Below, piece after piece: positions 9,131 to 16,528 of a stretch of 42,404 nt of DNA. Made by a program: the position numbers and the translations under genes. How positions within the stretch are numbered: the stretch's first letter is position 1; every line of letters starts with the position of its first letter. Under the pieces are notes generated by a model. That model saw nothing but the letters and a program-made list of their open reading frames with translations, searched no databases and was not told where the DNA came from. The stretch is from NCBI GenBank assembly GCA_017397305.1, contig JAFQJB010000027.1:1-42404 (forward strand), in the 5' to 3' direction. This DNA comes from Clostridia bacterium (GTDB taxonomy: Bacteria; Bacillota; Clostridia; Christensenellales; Borkfalkiaceae).

Positions 9131-9902
9131 TTTTCCCCTCCGCTCTCGTCCACTTAAAAAGTTTTTTAGATAGCAAGTGAAAGGTTGTTTCTATAACGAT
9201 GCCTATAATAACCGCGAATAACGTCAGTGCAAAAAGCCGTGGAAGGTCTTCATACCCCGCGTACTGTATCATACCGCCTATCGAGGTGTAAGTCATAACC
9301 ATAACTTCTGCGGAAATTACAACTTTAATAGCAAAAGAAAGATTGCTCCCCGTGTGAGACAAAAGATTTGGTGCAACAAGTGGAAAATATACTTTAACCA
9401 CCTTTTGACGACGGGTTAACTTGAATACTTTTGCAGTGCGAACAACTTGCTCGTCAATATTGTCTAATGCAGACTTAAATTGTGCATATATCATAGGAAA
9501 AAGCACAAGCATTGCAACGATTATGGGGGCGGTAAATCTATTCGTATATAAGATTATAGGAATAAGCACCGCCATAGTAGGCAACGTTCTAATCACCGCA
9601 ATAATGGGGCGCATAACCCCATCCACCCCCTTAAACAGTTTTGAAGGAAGCGCAATGCTCCCTGCAAGCACAAAGGAAATTACGAACGCGATTAAAGATT
9701 TTTCAAGTGTTCTTAAAAGCGCACGATAAAAGAACGCTTCACCGAGCAACTTAAAAAGTTCGCCAAAAGTTTGCTTTACACTGGGTATAACGTATTCATT
9801 TTTTACAATTTTGCAAGCGATAAACCACACCGCCCACATAATAACTAGGGCAATGATTCCACAAATTATGCTTGCAAAATGCCTTTTAAGATATGCCTTC
9901 AT
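9123..9902 (-). CDS. ABC transporter permease (NitT/TauT, SsuC-like)
   Basis: A 259-residue integral membrane protein with about six hydrophobic segments and the permease coupling loop around residues 135-195 (DEQVVRTAKVFKLTRRQKVVKVYFPLVAPNLL in outline), typical of the binding-protein-dependent transport family. It begins one base after the stop of the substrate-binding protein and overlaps the ATPase gene, so the three genes form one translationally coupled importer operon. The family imports small anionic or amine-like compounds; sequence does not resolve which. Confidence 0.9.
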   Translation of the reverse strand: MKAYLKRHFASIICGIIALVIMWAVWFIACKIVKNEYVIPSVKQTFGELFKLLGEAFFYRALLRTLEKSLIAFVISFVLAGSIALPSKLFKGVDGVMRPIIAVIRTLPTMAVLIPIILYTNRFTAPIIVAMLVLFPMIYAQFKSALDNIDEQVVRTAKVFKLTRRQKVVKVYFPLVAPNLLSHTGSNLSFAIKVVISAEVMVMTYTSIGGMIQYAGYEDLPRLFALTLFAVIIGIVIETTFHLLSKKLFKWTRAEGKND

Positions 9903-9903
9903 A

Positions 9904-10938
9904 CTAACCTATAAAAAAGAACTCCTCTTTTGCAATCCCCCACGCGTTATTAGAAATTGCGTTTAGTTTTCCAATGTATGTTACAACGTCCGCCATGCAA
10001 TCTTTTGCGGGTGTAAAATTGATAGCGCAGTTATTTATTACCGTTGCGTTCAAGTTTTTAGCCGTAAAGGTGGGTGCCATATCCTTGTCGATAAAACCGC
10101 TTGTCACTCCATTAACTATGGTTTCTGCACTTGTGTTTTGGTTTGTCAACCACTCTTTATTATCCTTAAACGAATTGATAAGCGCATCGACAACGGCTTT
10201 ATGATTGGTTATAACCTCGGTTTTAGCAACCAACACGGCTTGTGGATAACCGTTCCCCTCGCCGTAGAGTACTTGCAAAGAGCCTGCAACCGAGATTTTG
10301 CCATTGGTTGCGTTTTGCTTTGTGGTTGCCAAAGGTTCCGCCACTACAAAATATTGACAGTCAGAAGAAGGAACGATAAGTTTCGCTCCATCTTGCCCAG
10401 CAGGTAGAGCAATAAGGTTGACTTTATCCTCTTGAACAATGCCCGTTTCGGTTATATCCACATAACTAATGCCAGCATCGCTTAGTATTGCCTTGAAAGT
10501 AAGTCCAGGGACGTTTGTAATGTTCATTACACCGATTTTTTTGCCAACAAGCGAAGAAAGGTTATCTTTTGTTATATCTTGCTCGCCCGCTTGTTTCATT
10601 AAAAATAGATTGCCGTTTGTAACCGTGCCCAAAAGTTTATAATCTTCTTTACCCGCAAGAAGCTTTACCGCTGCGTTAACGGGCATAATAGCAAAGTCGG
10701 CTTTAGGGTTTTCACCAGTCACAAAGGTTTGAATGGTGCTTGCGCTTACAACGTTTATATTTACGTCCTCAACAATTCCCTTATCGTTTAATAGCCTTGC
10801 AACCGATAGTGCGGGCGCACCGTCGGGAACGTAAAGGTAAAGTTTGTTTTTGTCTTGCCCATTTTTTCCGCAACCGAAAGTAAATAGTGCGGAAAGTAAA
10901 AGCATTGCCGATAAAAAAGCAGTTAAAAATTTTTTCAT
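9904..10938 (-). CDS. ABC transporter substrate-binding lipoprotein (NMT1/THI5-like)
   Basis: A 344-residue exported lipoprotein: signal peptide with Cys23 after FTFG, then a periplasmic-binding fold starting KLYLYVPDGAPALSVARLL. The AIMPVNAAVKLLAG segment near residue 84 and KKIGVMNITNVPG near 134 resemble NMT1/SsuA-like proteins that bind nitrate, sulfonates or pyrimidine precursors. It captures the substrate for the permease and ATPase that follow. A GGAGAGG ribosome site precedes the start. It is preceded by an unusually long non-coding leader (about 445 bases from the predicted promoter at 11391-11419), suggesting RNA-level control or inserted repeats. Confidence 0.88.
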   Translation of the reverse strand: MKKFLTAFLSAMLLLSALFTFGCGKNGQDKNKLYLYVPDGAPALSVARLLNDKGIVEDVNINVVSASTIQTFVTGENPKADFAIMPVNAAVKLLAGKEDYKLLGTVTNGNLFLMKQAGEQDITKDNLSSLVGKKIGVMNITNVPGLTFKAILSDAGISYVDITETGIVQEDKVNLIALPAGQDGAKLIVPSSDCQYFVVAEPLATTKQNATNGKISVAGSLQVLYGEGNGYPQAVLVAKTEVITNHKAVVDALINSFKDNKEWLTNQNTSAETIVNGVTSGFIDKDMAPTFTAKNLNATVINNCAINFTPAKDCMADVVTYIGKLNAISNNAWGIAKEEFFFIG

Positions 10939-10975
10939 AGGTCCTCTCCTTGTTGAATTAAACTAAAAGGTGTGA

Positions 10976-10994
10976 AGTATTGCGCAGTATATAA
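10976..10994. repeat. 19-bp direct repeat, copy 1
   Basis: AGTATTGCGCAGTATATAA, identical to the copy at 11098-11116, 122 bases away. Confidence 0.85.
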
Positions 10995-11000
10995 ACCCTT

Positions 11001-11125
11001 TTTAAGTGGTTAGATGCAAGCAAGACAAGGCTCGCGAAGGGTTTTGGATGAAATAAACCTTTTTGGTTATTGAAGTCAAAACACTAAGCAGTAACGCAGT
11101 ATTGCGCAGTATATAACCACTTAAA
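11001..11125. repeat. 12-bp perfect inverted repeat bounding a 125-bp segment
   Basis: TTTAAGTGGTTA at 11001-11012 is the exact reverse complement of TAACCACTTAAA at 11114-11125. In RNA it would close a 100-nt internal segment. Confidence 0.8.
11098..11116. repeat. 19-bp direct repeat, copy 2
   Basis: Identical to 10976-10994; overlaps the right arm of the 12-bp inverted repeat. Confidence 0.85.
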
Positions 11126-11210
11126 ATATACTCGTTGCCCAAACGCCTAGCCGTTTGCAACTATCGTTGCATCGTTTTTTCGCAAACTCAAAAACTAGGC
11201 AACTCGTGAA

Positions 11211-11258
11211 ATTTTACAAGGTGTAAACCCTTGCAAGCAAGTTTATACTTTGTAAAAT
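11211..11258 (-). other. 18-bp RNA-type hairpin in the ABC leader
   Basis: Arms 11211-11228 and 11241-11258 pair over 18 positions with two transitions between the DNA arms. Read from the plus strand these are G-U pairs; read from the minus strand they are C-A mismatches. The loop is 12 bases. No poly-U tail, so not a simple terminator. Confidence 0.65.
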
Positions 11259-11390
11259 TATAAACTCCCTTCGCTAAATCTAGAGCAAAGGGAGGAACGT
11301 GAATCATCAAGACGACTAGCGTCTTGTAAATTCTCATAATTCATCCCTTCGCTATCAGGCGCACCTTTTAGTTTAGGTATTTCTAATATT

Positions 11391-11419
11391 AATATATCAC
11401 ACCAATCGACTATTGTCAA
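11391..11419 (-). promoter_or_regulatory. Predicted promoter of the ABC operon leader
   Basis: TTGACA (11414-11419), 17-base spacer, TATATT (11391-11396) on the minus strand, just after the spoIIID terminator. The start point would be near 11384. Confidence 0.65.
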
Positions 11420-11437
11420 CTTTTGATAAAAAGAAAA

Positions 11438-11453
11438 AGCGTTCAAGAACGCT
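11438..11453 (-). terminator. spoIIID terminator
   Basis: AGCGTTC/GAACGCT stem with a 2-base centre, overlapping the spoIIID stop codon and followed by a T-rich run (TTTTTCTTTTT) on the minus strand. Confidence 0.75.
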
Positions 11454-11706
11454 CTTTTTTTATAGTCTTATATTTTTTCTTGGTTGCTTCGCCACCGCGT
11501 AGGTGACGCTCTGCTAGATTTTTGTCGAGCGATTTTTTAACCGCTTTATGAAGCTGTTTATCCAAATGATAAAGCCGTTCGGTAACGTCTTTATGAACGG
11601 TTGACTTGCTAAAATGAAACACCTTTGCCGTTTGCCTTACCGTAGCACCAGTATCAGCGATGTATTCGGCTTCTTTAACTATTCTTTCTATAATGTCTTC
11701 ACGCAT
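11443..11706 (-). CDS. spoIIID: Sporulation transcription factor SpoIIID
   Basis: An 87-residue DNA-binding protein. Residues 1-45 carry a helix-turn-helix (TVRQTAKVFHFSKSTVHKDV, with recognition helix near 33-41), and the C-terminal basic tail has the family signature AERHLRGGEATKKKYK. SpoIIID acts in the mother cell, adjusting the SigE regulon and enabling SigK synthesis. Its presence is strong evidence for endospore formation. A GGGTGG ribosome site and a SigE-like promoter (11737-11766) precede it. It sits downstream of the PAP2 gene, but the promoter suggests independent expression. Confidence 0.96.
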   Translation of the reverse strand: MREDIIERIVKEAEYIADTGATVRQTAKVFHFSKSTVHKDVTERLYHLDKQLHKAVKKSLDKNLAERHLRGGEATKKKYKTIKKERS

Positions 11707-11736
11707 AACTTTTCCACCCTAAAAATTAGAATAGTT

Positions 11737-11766
11737 ATGGTTATGCTTTTCTTCGACAAAATATGT
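11737..11766 (-). promoter_or_regulatory. SigE-like sporulation promoter of spoIIID
   Basis: On the minus strand ACATATT (11760-11766) and CATAACCAT (11737-11745) are 14 bases apart, fitting the mother-cell SigE pattern (ATA-type -35, CATA...AT -10). spoIIID is SigE-dependent in Bacillus subtilis, which supports the call. Confidence 0.6.
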
Positions 11767-11768
11767 CC

Positions 11769-12434
11769 TTATTCGTCCGTTTGGTCTTTCTTTTTTCTTT
11801 TCAATAGGTAAATTATATCAAAATCTAAAAAACCTCTGCAAAATGCGGTGTTCTTGCCTTTTTCCAACCCTTTATATACGGCTTTTGTTAGATAATAGGC
11901 GATAACGCCAGAAATTCCCCCGACAATTATTCCGCCAACAACGTCACTAAAATAATGCACCATAAGATACATTCTTGATGCACCCATAAGTAGCACTAAA
12001 AGGTAAAGCGAAAAACTCCATTTTTTGTTAAAGTTCAAAAATAGTGCGGTGATAGAGGTCATTGTGACGTTGACGTGCCCTGACGGAAAGGAAAATTCCT
12101 TTTCCTTATGTCCGCCCACCGCTTGCCACATTTCAAAGTATTCGGCACTTGCGTTATATGGGCGGGGGCGTGCCACCGCATTTTTTATTATAACGTTTGT
12201 TAAAAGTGCCCCCACCCCCACGGCAAGTAACACGTTTAGCCCTGCTTTGCGTGTCTTTTTAAAAAACAAAAGCACCGCGCCAAGCACGAGAAAAAATATT
12301 CCACCCTTGCCAAGTGCGGAAATGAAAACAAAAAAGGGGGTGAAAAATTCGCCTGCCACCGCCCTTAAATTTGATGCGGAAACAAAAAACCATTTATCTA
12401 TTCCCGCAAAAGTTAAATTAAGCCAATTTGCCAT
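11769..12434 (-). CDS. PAP2-family membrane phosphatase (possible undecaprenyl-diphosphatase)
   Basis: A 221-residue membrane protein with five or six hydrophobic segments. The three-part phosphatidic-acid-phosphatase motif is complete: K84-x6-RP (KNAVARPRP), PSGH at 117-120 and SR-x5-H-x3-D at 153-164 (SRMYLMVHYFSD). Such enzymes remove phosphate from lipid phosphates at the outer membrane face, for example recycling undecaprenyl diphosphate (BcrC type) or phosphatidylglycerol phosphate. It begins nine bases after the hisK stop, so it is probably read through from the histidine operon although its role is unrelated. Confidence 0.88.
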   Translation of the reverse strand: MANWLNLTFAGIDKWFFVSASNLRAVAGEFFTPFFVFISALGKGGIFFLVLGAVLLFFKKTRKAGLNVLLAVGVGALLTNVIIKNAVARPRPYNASAEYFEMWQAVGGHKEKEFSFPSGHVNVTMTSITALFLNFNKKWSFSLYLLVLLMGASRMYLMVHYFSDVVGGIIVGGISGVIAYYLTKAVYKGLEKGKNTAFCRGFLDFDIIYLLKRKKKDQTDE

Positions 12435-12443
12435 AATCGTCCT

Positions 12444-13193
12444 TTATAAAAGATTTTGCCATTTATCGAACTGAAAACCAACGTTTTCTTTTGCGTGCGC
12501 ATCCGAAGACAATATAAGTTTTCCGCCCGCTTTTTTTATCGCGCCAATAACGTCGCTTGCTGGGTATGGCTCGCTTCTATATCCCCTTGAAATTGCACCC
12601 GTGTTTATCTCAAATGGTTTATTTAGTTTAATCAAGTGGTCTAGCGCCTTGTTTTTTGCTTCAACGTAACGAGCATCGGTGGTTGAAAACAACTTATCCC
12701 CCTCGTTAAACTTTGTGATTAAATCAAAGTGACCGATAATATCGGGGGTAAAGTTTTTGCCGATAAGCAAAAGGTTATTATAATAACTTTCCACCGCATT
12801 ATAATAGTCGCCGTCAAACTTTTCGTTTATAAGATTAATAAAATACTTTGGGTTATAATCGACGTGATAATACTTTCCGTCAATCAAAAAATAGTGAGAA
12901 GAGCCGATACAATAATCATACCCCTCGGTAGAAGTGGTTGAAAACACGTCTTGCTCTACCCCGCAAAGCACCTTTATTCTATCTTGATATTTGATTTTAA
13001 GTTCTCCCATAAGGTCGATAAACTGCTTTTGTCCGTCGAGTGAAACGCAATACGCCTCGTCAAACGGCGTATAGGAATGCACCACGATGCCTATTTCCTT
13101 TAACCCCTTATCTATTGCCGATTGAACAATCTCTTCGGGAGTGTTTTTGCCGTCGCAAAAGCAAGAATGGGTGTGCAAATCCGACAAAATCAT
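12444..13193 (-). CDS. hisK: Histidinol-phosphatase, PHP family (HisK/HisJ type)
   Basis: A 249-residue PHP-domain phosphohydrolase. Metal ligands are visible in SDLHTHSCFCDG (His7, His9), VVHSYTP, GVEQD, GSSHYF, IGHFDLITK and the C-terminal SSDAH. It removes phosphate from L-histidinol phosphate, the step before HisD. Its place as the last biosynthetic gene of a his operon that has no HAD-type hisN makes the assignment firm. It is coupled to hisIE by an ATGA overlap at 13190-13193. Confidence 0.92.
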   Translation of the reverse strand: MILSDLHTHSCFCDGKNTPEEIVQSAIDKGLKEIGIVVHSYTPFDEAYCVSLDGQKQFIDLMGELKIKYQDRIKVLCGVEQDVFSTTSTEGYDYCIGSSHYFLIDGKYYHVDYNPKYFINLINEKFDGDYYNAVESYYNNLLLIGKNFTPDIIGHFDLITKFNEGDKLFSTTDARYVEAKNKALDHLIKLNKPFEINTGAISRGYRSEPYPASDVIGAIKKAGGKLILSSDAHAKENVGFQFDKWQNLL

Positions 13194-13840
13194 TTTGTCA
13201 TTTTCTCCTGTTTAACCTTGTGGTCTATAACGTGACGAGAGGCAAGTTCACGATGGATATCTTCAAGCGAAATGCCCATTTGTATCATTAAAACTAGAGT
13301 GTGGTAGGTAAGGTCTGCTATTTCATAGATAGTTTCCTTTTTATCGTCGGCCTTGCCTGCAATAATAACCTCAGTGCACTCTTCCCCAACCTTTTTAAGT
13401 ATTTTATCAATGCCCTTTTCAAAAAGGTAGGTGGTGTAAGACCCCTCTTTCTTTTCGGTTTTTCTTCCCTCGATTAGTTTGATTAAACCTTGCAAAGAAA
13501 ATTCGTGCTTTTCTTCGTTTTGCCAAACGGGGTTAAAAAAGCAACTCTCTTCCCCTGTGTGACATGCGGGGCCGTCGGGTTCTACCACAACGGTAAGCGC
13601 GTCCATATCGCAGTCGGCGGTAATGGAAACGACGTGTTGATAGTTACCGCTCGTCTCCCCTTTTAGCCAAAGTTCACCTCTCGAACGGCTCCAAAAACAA
13701 GCAAGTTTTTTCTCCATAGTGATTTTAAGGCTTTGCTCGTTCATATAAGCAAGGGTTAAAACCTTTTTGCTGATTGCATCAACCACGATTGCGGGGATAA
13801 GTCCGTCTTTATCAAATTTAAGATTTTTAATATCTATCAT
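13190..13840 (-). CDS. hisIE: Bifunctional phosphoribosyl-AMP cyclohydrolase / phosphoribosyl-ATP pyrophosphatase
   Basis: A 216-residue fusion. The N-terminal HisI domain (about 1-105) has TADCDMDALTVVVEP and the zinc-binding HTGEESCFF segment. The C-terminal HisE domain (about 113-205) has GEECTEVIIAGKADDKKETIYEIADLTYH, the acidic metal-binding pattern. Together they convert phosphoribosyl-ATP to ProFAR (steps two and three of histidine synthesis). It follows hisF by 12 bases. Confidence 0.96.
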   Translation of the reverse strand: MIDIKNLKFDKDGLIPAIVVDAISKKVLTLAYMNEQSLKITMEKKLACFWSRSRGELWLKGETSGNYQHVVSITADCDMDALTVVVEPDGPACHTGEESCFFNPVWQNEEKHEFSLQGLIKLIEGRKTEKKEGSYTTYLFEKGIDKILKKVGEECTEVIIAGKADDKKETIYEIADLTYHTLVLMIQMGISLEDIHRELASRHVIDHKVKQEKMTK

Positions 13841-13852
13841 AATTCACCTCTA

Positions 13853-14611
13853 CTAAATTCTCATCGGTATTCCGCTTTGACTTAAAATTTGTTTTAAGTC
13901 GCTTATTTTAACTTCACCAAAGTGGAAAATTGAAGCGGCAAGCCCCGCGTCCACCTTAGGAAGCGTTTGGAAAAGGTCGATAAAATCTTCCGCCTTTCCC
14001 GCACCGCCAGACGCAATTACGGGGACTGAAACTGCCGAACAAACCTTGTCTAGCATTTCAAGGTCAAACCCTTTTTTAACCCCGTCGGTGTCGATTGAGT
14101 TAACGACTATTTCGCCCGCGCCGTTGTCCACACCGCGTTTTATCCACTCGATTGCTTCCATGCCCGTGTTTTCGCGTCCGCCCTTAGCAAACACCCTAAA
14201 CGTGCCGTCCACCCTCTTTACGTCGGCGGATAGCACGACGCATTGGTTACCATATCTTTTTGCCGCCTCGTATATAAGATTGGGGTTTTTTATTGCGCCA
14301 GAGTTAACGCTGACCTTATCCGCCCCGCACTTTAACACCCTATCGAAGTCGTCGAGAGTGTTTATCCCACCGCCAACGGTTAGGGGGATAAAAATGGTGC
14401 GCGCCACTTCTCTTAAAATGTCGGTAAACAGCGTTCTACCTTCAGCCGAAGCCGTTATGTCGTAAAACACGAGTTCGTCCGCACCGTTATCGCTATAATA
14501 TTTGCCAAGTTCTACTGGTGAAGATACGTCGGATAGACCTTGAAAGTTTACGCCTTTAACTACCCTGCCGTTCTTCACGTCTAAACATGGAATAATTCTT
14601 TTTGTTATCAT
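13853..14611 (-). CDS. hisF: Imidazole glycerol phosphate synthase subunit HisF
   Basis: A 252-residue (beta/alpha)8 barrel. Starts MITKRIIPCLDVKNGRVVKGV with the catalytic Asp in the CLDVKNG motif; phosphate-binding VGGGI near 81 and ASGGAG near 202; the second catalytic Asp is in DGVKKGFD near 170. HisF uses ammonia from HisH to turn PRFAR into imidazole glycerol phosphate and AICAR. Its start overlaps the hisA stop in an ATGA. Confidence 0.98.
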   Translation of the reverse strand: MITKRIIPCLDVKNGRVVKGVNFQGLSDVSSPVELGKYYSDNGADELVFYDITASAEGRTLFTDILREVARTIFIPLTVGGGINTLDDFDRVLKCGADKVSVNSGAIKNPNLIYEAAKRYGNQCVVLSADVKRVDGTFRVFAKGGRENTGMEAIEWIKRGVDNGAGEIVVNSIDTDGVKKGFDLEMLDKVCSAVSVPVIASGGAGKAEDFIDLFQTLPKVDAGLAASIFHFGEVKISDLKQILSQSGIPMRI

Positions 14612-15321
14612 CTTGCCACCTTGATTGCCTCTTTTAAAGAAATTGCCTTAACGTAATATGCTTTTCCTATTATCGCGCCGTATAAATTCATTTGGCGAAG
14701 TTTTTTTACGTCCTCTATTGAAGAAACACCGCCCGACGCAATAATTTGCATATCCAAACTTTCTTGAAGTTTTTTATAAAGTTCGTGGTTTGCACCTTGC
14801 ATTGCGCCGTCTTTACTAATATCCGTGCTTATTATGGTTTTAACGCCTATGCTTTGCAAGTCTTTGCAAAACTGGAAGGCTTCTAATGAAGATTTTTCCG
14901 TCCAGCCCTTAATTGCAACGTAGCCGTCCTTAATATCCACGCCAACGGCAATCTTATCGCCGTGCTTTTCGACCGCTTTGAGTAAAAAATCTCTGTCTTT
15001 TACGGCAGCAGTGCCGAGTATTACCCTATCCACCCCCGCTAAAACGTAGGTATCAACAACTTCTAGATTGCGAATACCACCGCCCACTTCGGTAAATAGG
15101 TTTGTGTTTTTTACAATGTTTTTTATAACGTCAAGGTTTGGTGTTCCCCCGTCCCTTGCGCCTTCTAAGTCGACTAGGTGCAAAAATGATGCGCCCTGCT
15201 CGACAAAATCTTTTGCAATCTCTAAAGGGTTATCGCTATAAACGGTCATTTGGTTATAGTCGCCCTTAAAAAGCCTTACCGCCTTTCCGTTATACAAGTC
15301 TATTGCGGGGAAAATATTCAT
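14608..15321 (-). CDS. hisA: ProFAR isomerase HisA
   Basis: A 237-residue barrel enzyme: MNIFPAIDLYNGKAVRLFKG at the start (catalytic Asp near residue 8), EVGGGIRNLE near 80 and the second Asp in STDISKDGAMQG. It isomerises ProFAR to PRFAR. I use the ATG at 15321: it overlaps the hisH stop as ATGA and is preceded by GGGGGT, whereas the upstream start at 15342 adds a non-conserved MRNGGKK. Confidence 0.97.
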   Translation of the reverse strand: MNIFPAIDLYNGKAVRLFKGDYNQMTVYSDNPLEIAKDFVEQGASFLHLVDLEGARDGGTPNLDVIKNIVKNTNLFTEVGGGIRNLEVVDTYVLAGVDRVILGTAAVKDRDFLLKAVEKHGDKIAVGVDIKDGYVAIKGWTEKSSLEAFQFCKDLQSIGVKTIISTDISKDGAMQGANHELYKKLQESLDMQIIASGGVSSIEDVKKLRQMNLYGAIIGKAYYVKAISLKEAIKVAR

Positions 15322-15941
15322 TTTCTTACCCCCATTTCGCAAAAGGCACGAAGAATACTAAGTCCCGCCTTCCCACTCTTTTCGGGGTGGAATTGACAAC
15401 CGAAAACGTTGCCGTTTGCAACCGCCGCGGTGAGCGACGCGCCGTATTCGGTGGTCGCAATAACACTCTTGTCGCAGTTTGCGCCGTAATACGAGTGCAC
15501 GAAATACACGCATTCACCCTCTCTTAAATACTTAAAAAGCGGGCTCTTCTTTCTTCCAAATTCAAGTTGGTTCCACCCAATATGCGGAATTTTATATTCC
15601 TTTGGGATAACTTCCTCAATCGGTCTAACTTCGCCCTTAATAAGCCCAAGCCCTTTGTGCTCGCCATATTCAAGGCTTTTATCAAAAAGAAGTTGCATGC
15701 CTAAGCAAATACCCAAGAGGTATTTACCTTTTTTGGCTTGCTCTATAACCACTTCTTTAAGTCCGGATTCTGCAAGTTTTTTGGCTGCGTCTTCAAACGC
15801 GCCAACCCCCGGTAGAACGATTTTATCGGCGCTTTCAATCACTTGTTTATCACTTGTAACAACAACGTCTGCCCCGATTGACTGAAATGAACTTTTTAGG
15901 GAAAACAAATTCCCCACGCCGTAATCAACGATTGCTATCAT
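15318..15941 (-). CDS. hisH: Imidazole glycerol phosphate synthase glutaminase subunit HisH
   Basis: A 207-residue class I glutamine amidotransferase. The nucleophile is the cysteine in LLGICLGMQLLF near residue 79, and the His-Glu pair is in CQFHPEKSG near 187. MIAIVDYGVGNLFSLKSSF at the start is diagnostic. It supplies ammonia to HisF. The start overlaps the hisB stop as TAATG. Confidence 0.97.
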   Translation of the reverse strand: MIAIVDYGVGNLFSLKSSFQSIGADVVVTSDKQVIESADKIVLPGVGAFEDAAKKLAESGLKEVVIEQAKKGKYLLGICLGMQLLFDKSLEYGEHKGLGLIKGEVRPIEEVIPKEYKIPHIGWNQLEFGRKKSPLFKYLREGECVYFVHSYYGANCDKSVIATTEYGASLTAAVANGNVFGCQFHPEKSGKAGLSILRAFCEMGVRK

Positions 15942-16528
15942 TAAAGAACTCCCTTTGTCGACGGAATTTGGTCTTCAAAGCCTTTGTCAAGGCTTACTGC
16001 CGTTCTTAAACTTCTTGCAACCGACTTGAACGCGCCCTCAATTATGTGGTGTGCATTGGTTCCGTCAAGTTGTTTAACGTGCAAGTTGCAACCGCAGTTT
16101 AATGAAAAGGCTTGGAAGAATTCTTCCACAAGTTCGGTATCAAAATCGCCGACCTTGTTTGCCTTTATATCAAAACTTCTAACAAAAATGCCTCTACCCG
16201 ATAAATCGATTGCGGATAGAATGAGCGCTTCGTCCATAGGAAGAATCATATTTCCGTAACGAACAATGCCCTTTTTGTCTTTAAGTGCGTCCTTTACCGC
16301 AAGCCCTAAAGCAATGCCCACGTCTTCGGTGGTGTGGTGAAAATCAACGTCCACGTCGCCCTTGCATTTAACGGTCAAATCGAATTTGCCGTGTTTAGCA
16401 AAAAGGGTTAACATGTGGTCTAAAAAGCCACAGCCCGTGTTTATCTTGCTTTCTCCCTTGCCGTCAAGGTTGATTTTTACCAAAACGTCCGTTTCGCCCG
16501 TTTTTCTCTTTATTTCCGCACTTCTCAT
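15941..16528 (-). CDS. hisB: Imidazoleglycerol-phosphate dehydratase
   Basis: A 195-residue monofunctional dehydratase (no phosphatase domain, consistent with a separate HisK). Metal and substrate motifs are GCGFLDHMLTLFAKHG, DFHHTTEDVGIALG and GTNAHHIIEGAFKS. It dehydrates imidazole glycerol phosphate to imidazole acetol phosphate. Overlaps hisC by four bases. Confidence 0.98.
   Translation of the reverse strand: MRSAEIKRKTGETDVLVKINLDGKGESKINTGCGFLDHMLTLFAKHGKFDLTVKCKGDVDVDFHHTTEDVGIALGLAVKDALKDKKGIVRYGNMILPMDEALILSAIDLSGRGIFVRSFDIKANKVGDFDTELVEEFFQAFSLNCGCNLHVKQLDGTNAHHIIEGAFKSVARSLRTAVSLDKGFEDQIPSTKGVL

Larger units (their letters stand above)
10939..11442 (-). other. Long structured non-coding leader upstream of the ABC operon
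   Basis: No convincing gene is present. If transcription starts at the promoter 11391-11419, this is a leader of about 445 bases. It holds a hairpin 11265-11294, an 18-bp stem 11211-11228/11241-11258, a GCCTAG/CTAGGC dyad around 11144-11201, a 19-bp direct repeat (10976-10994 and 11098-11116) and a 12-bp inverted repeat (11001-11012 and 11114-11125). It matches no riboswitch class I recognise. Confidence 0.5.

Noticed and set aside
10939..11442. Known riboswitch class (TPP, preQ1, S-box, cobalamin) in the ABC leader
   Set aside because: I could not find the conserved core words of any of these classes, so only unassigned structure is reported.
11258..11446. 62-codon minus-strand open frame
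   Set aside because: It starts upstream of the predicted promoter, overlaps the spoIIID end and terminator, runs through strong hairpins and has no ribosome site or familiar motif; treated as non-coding.
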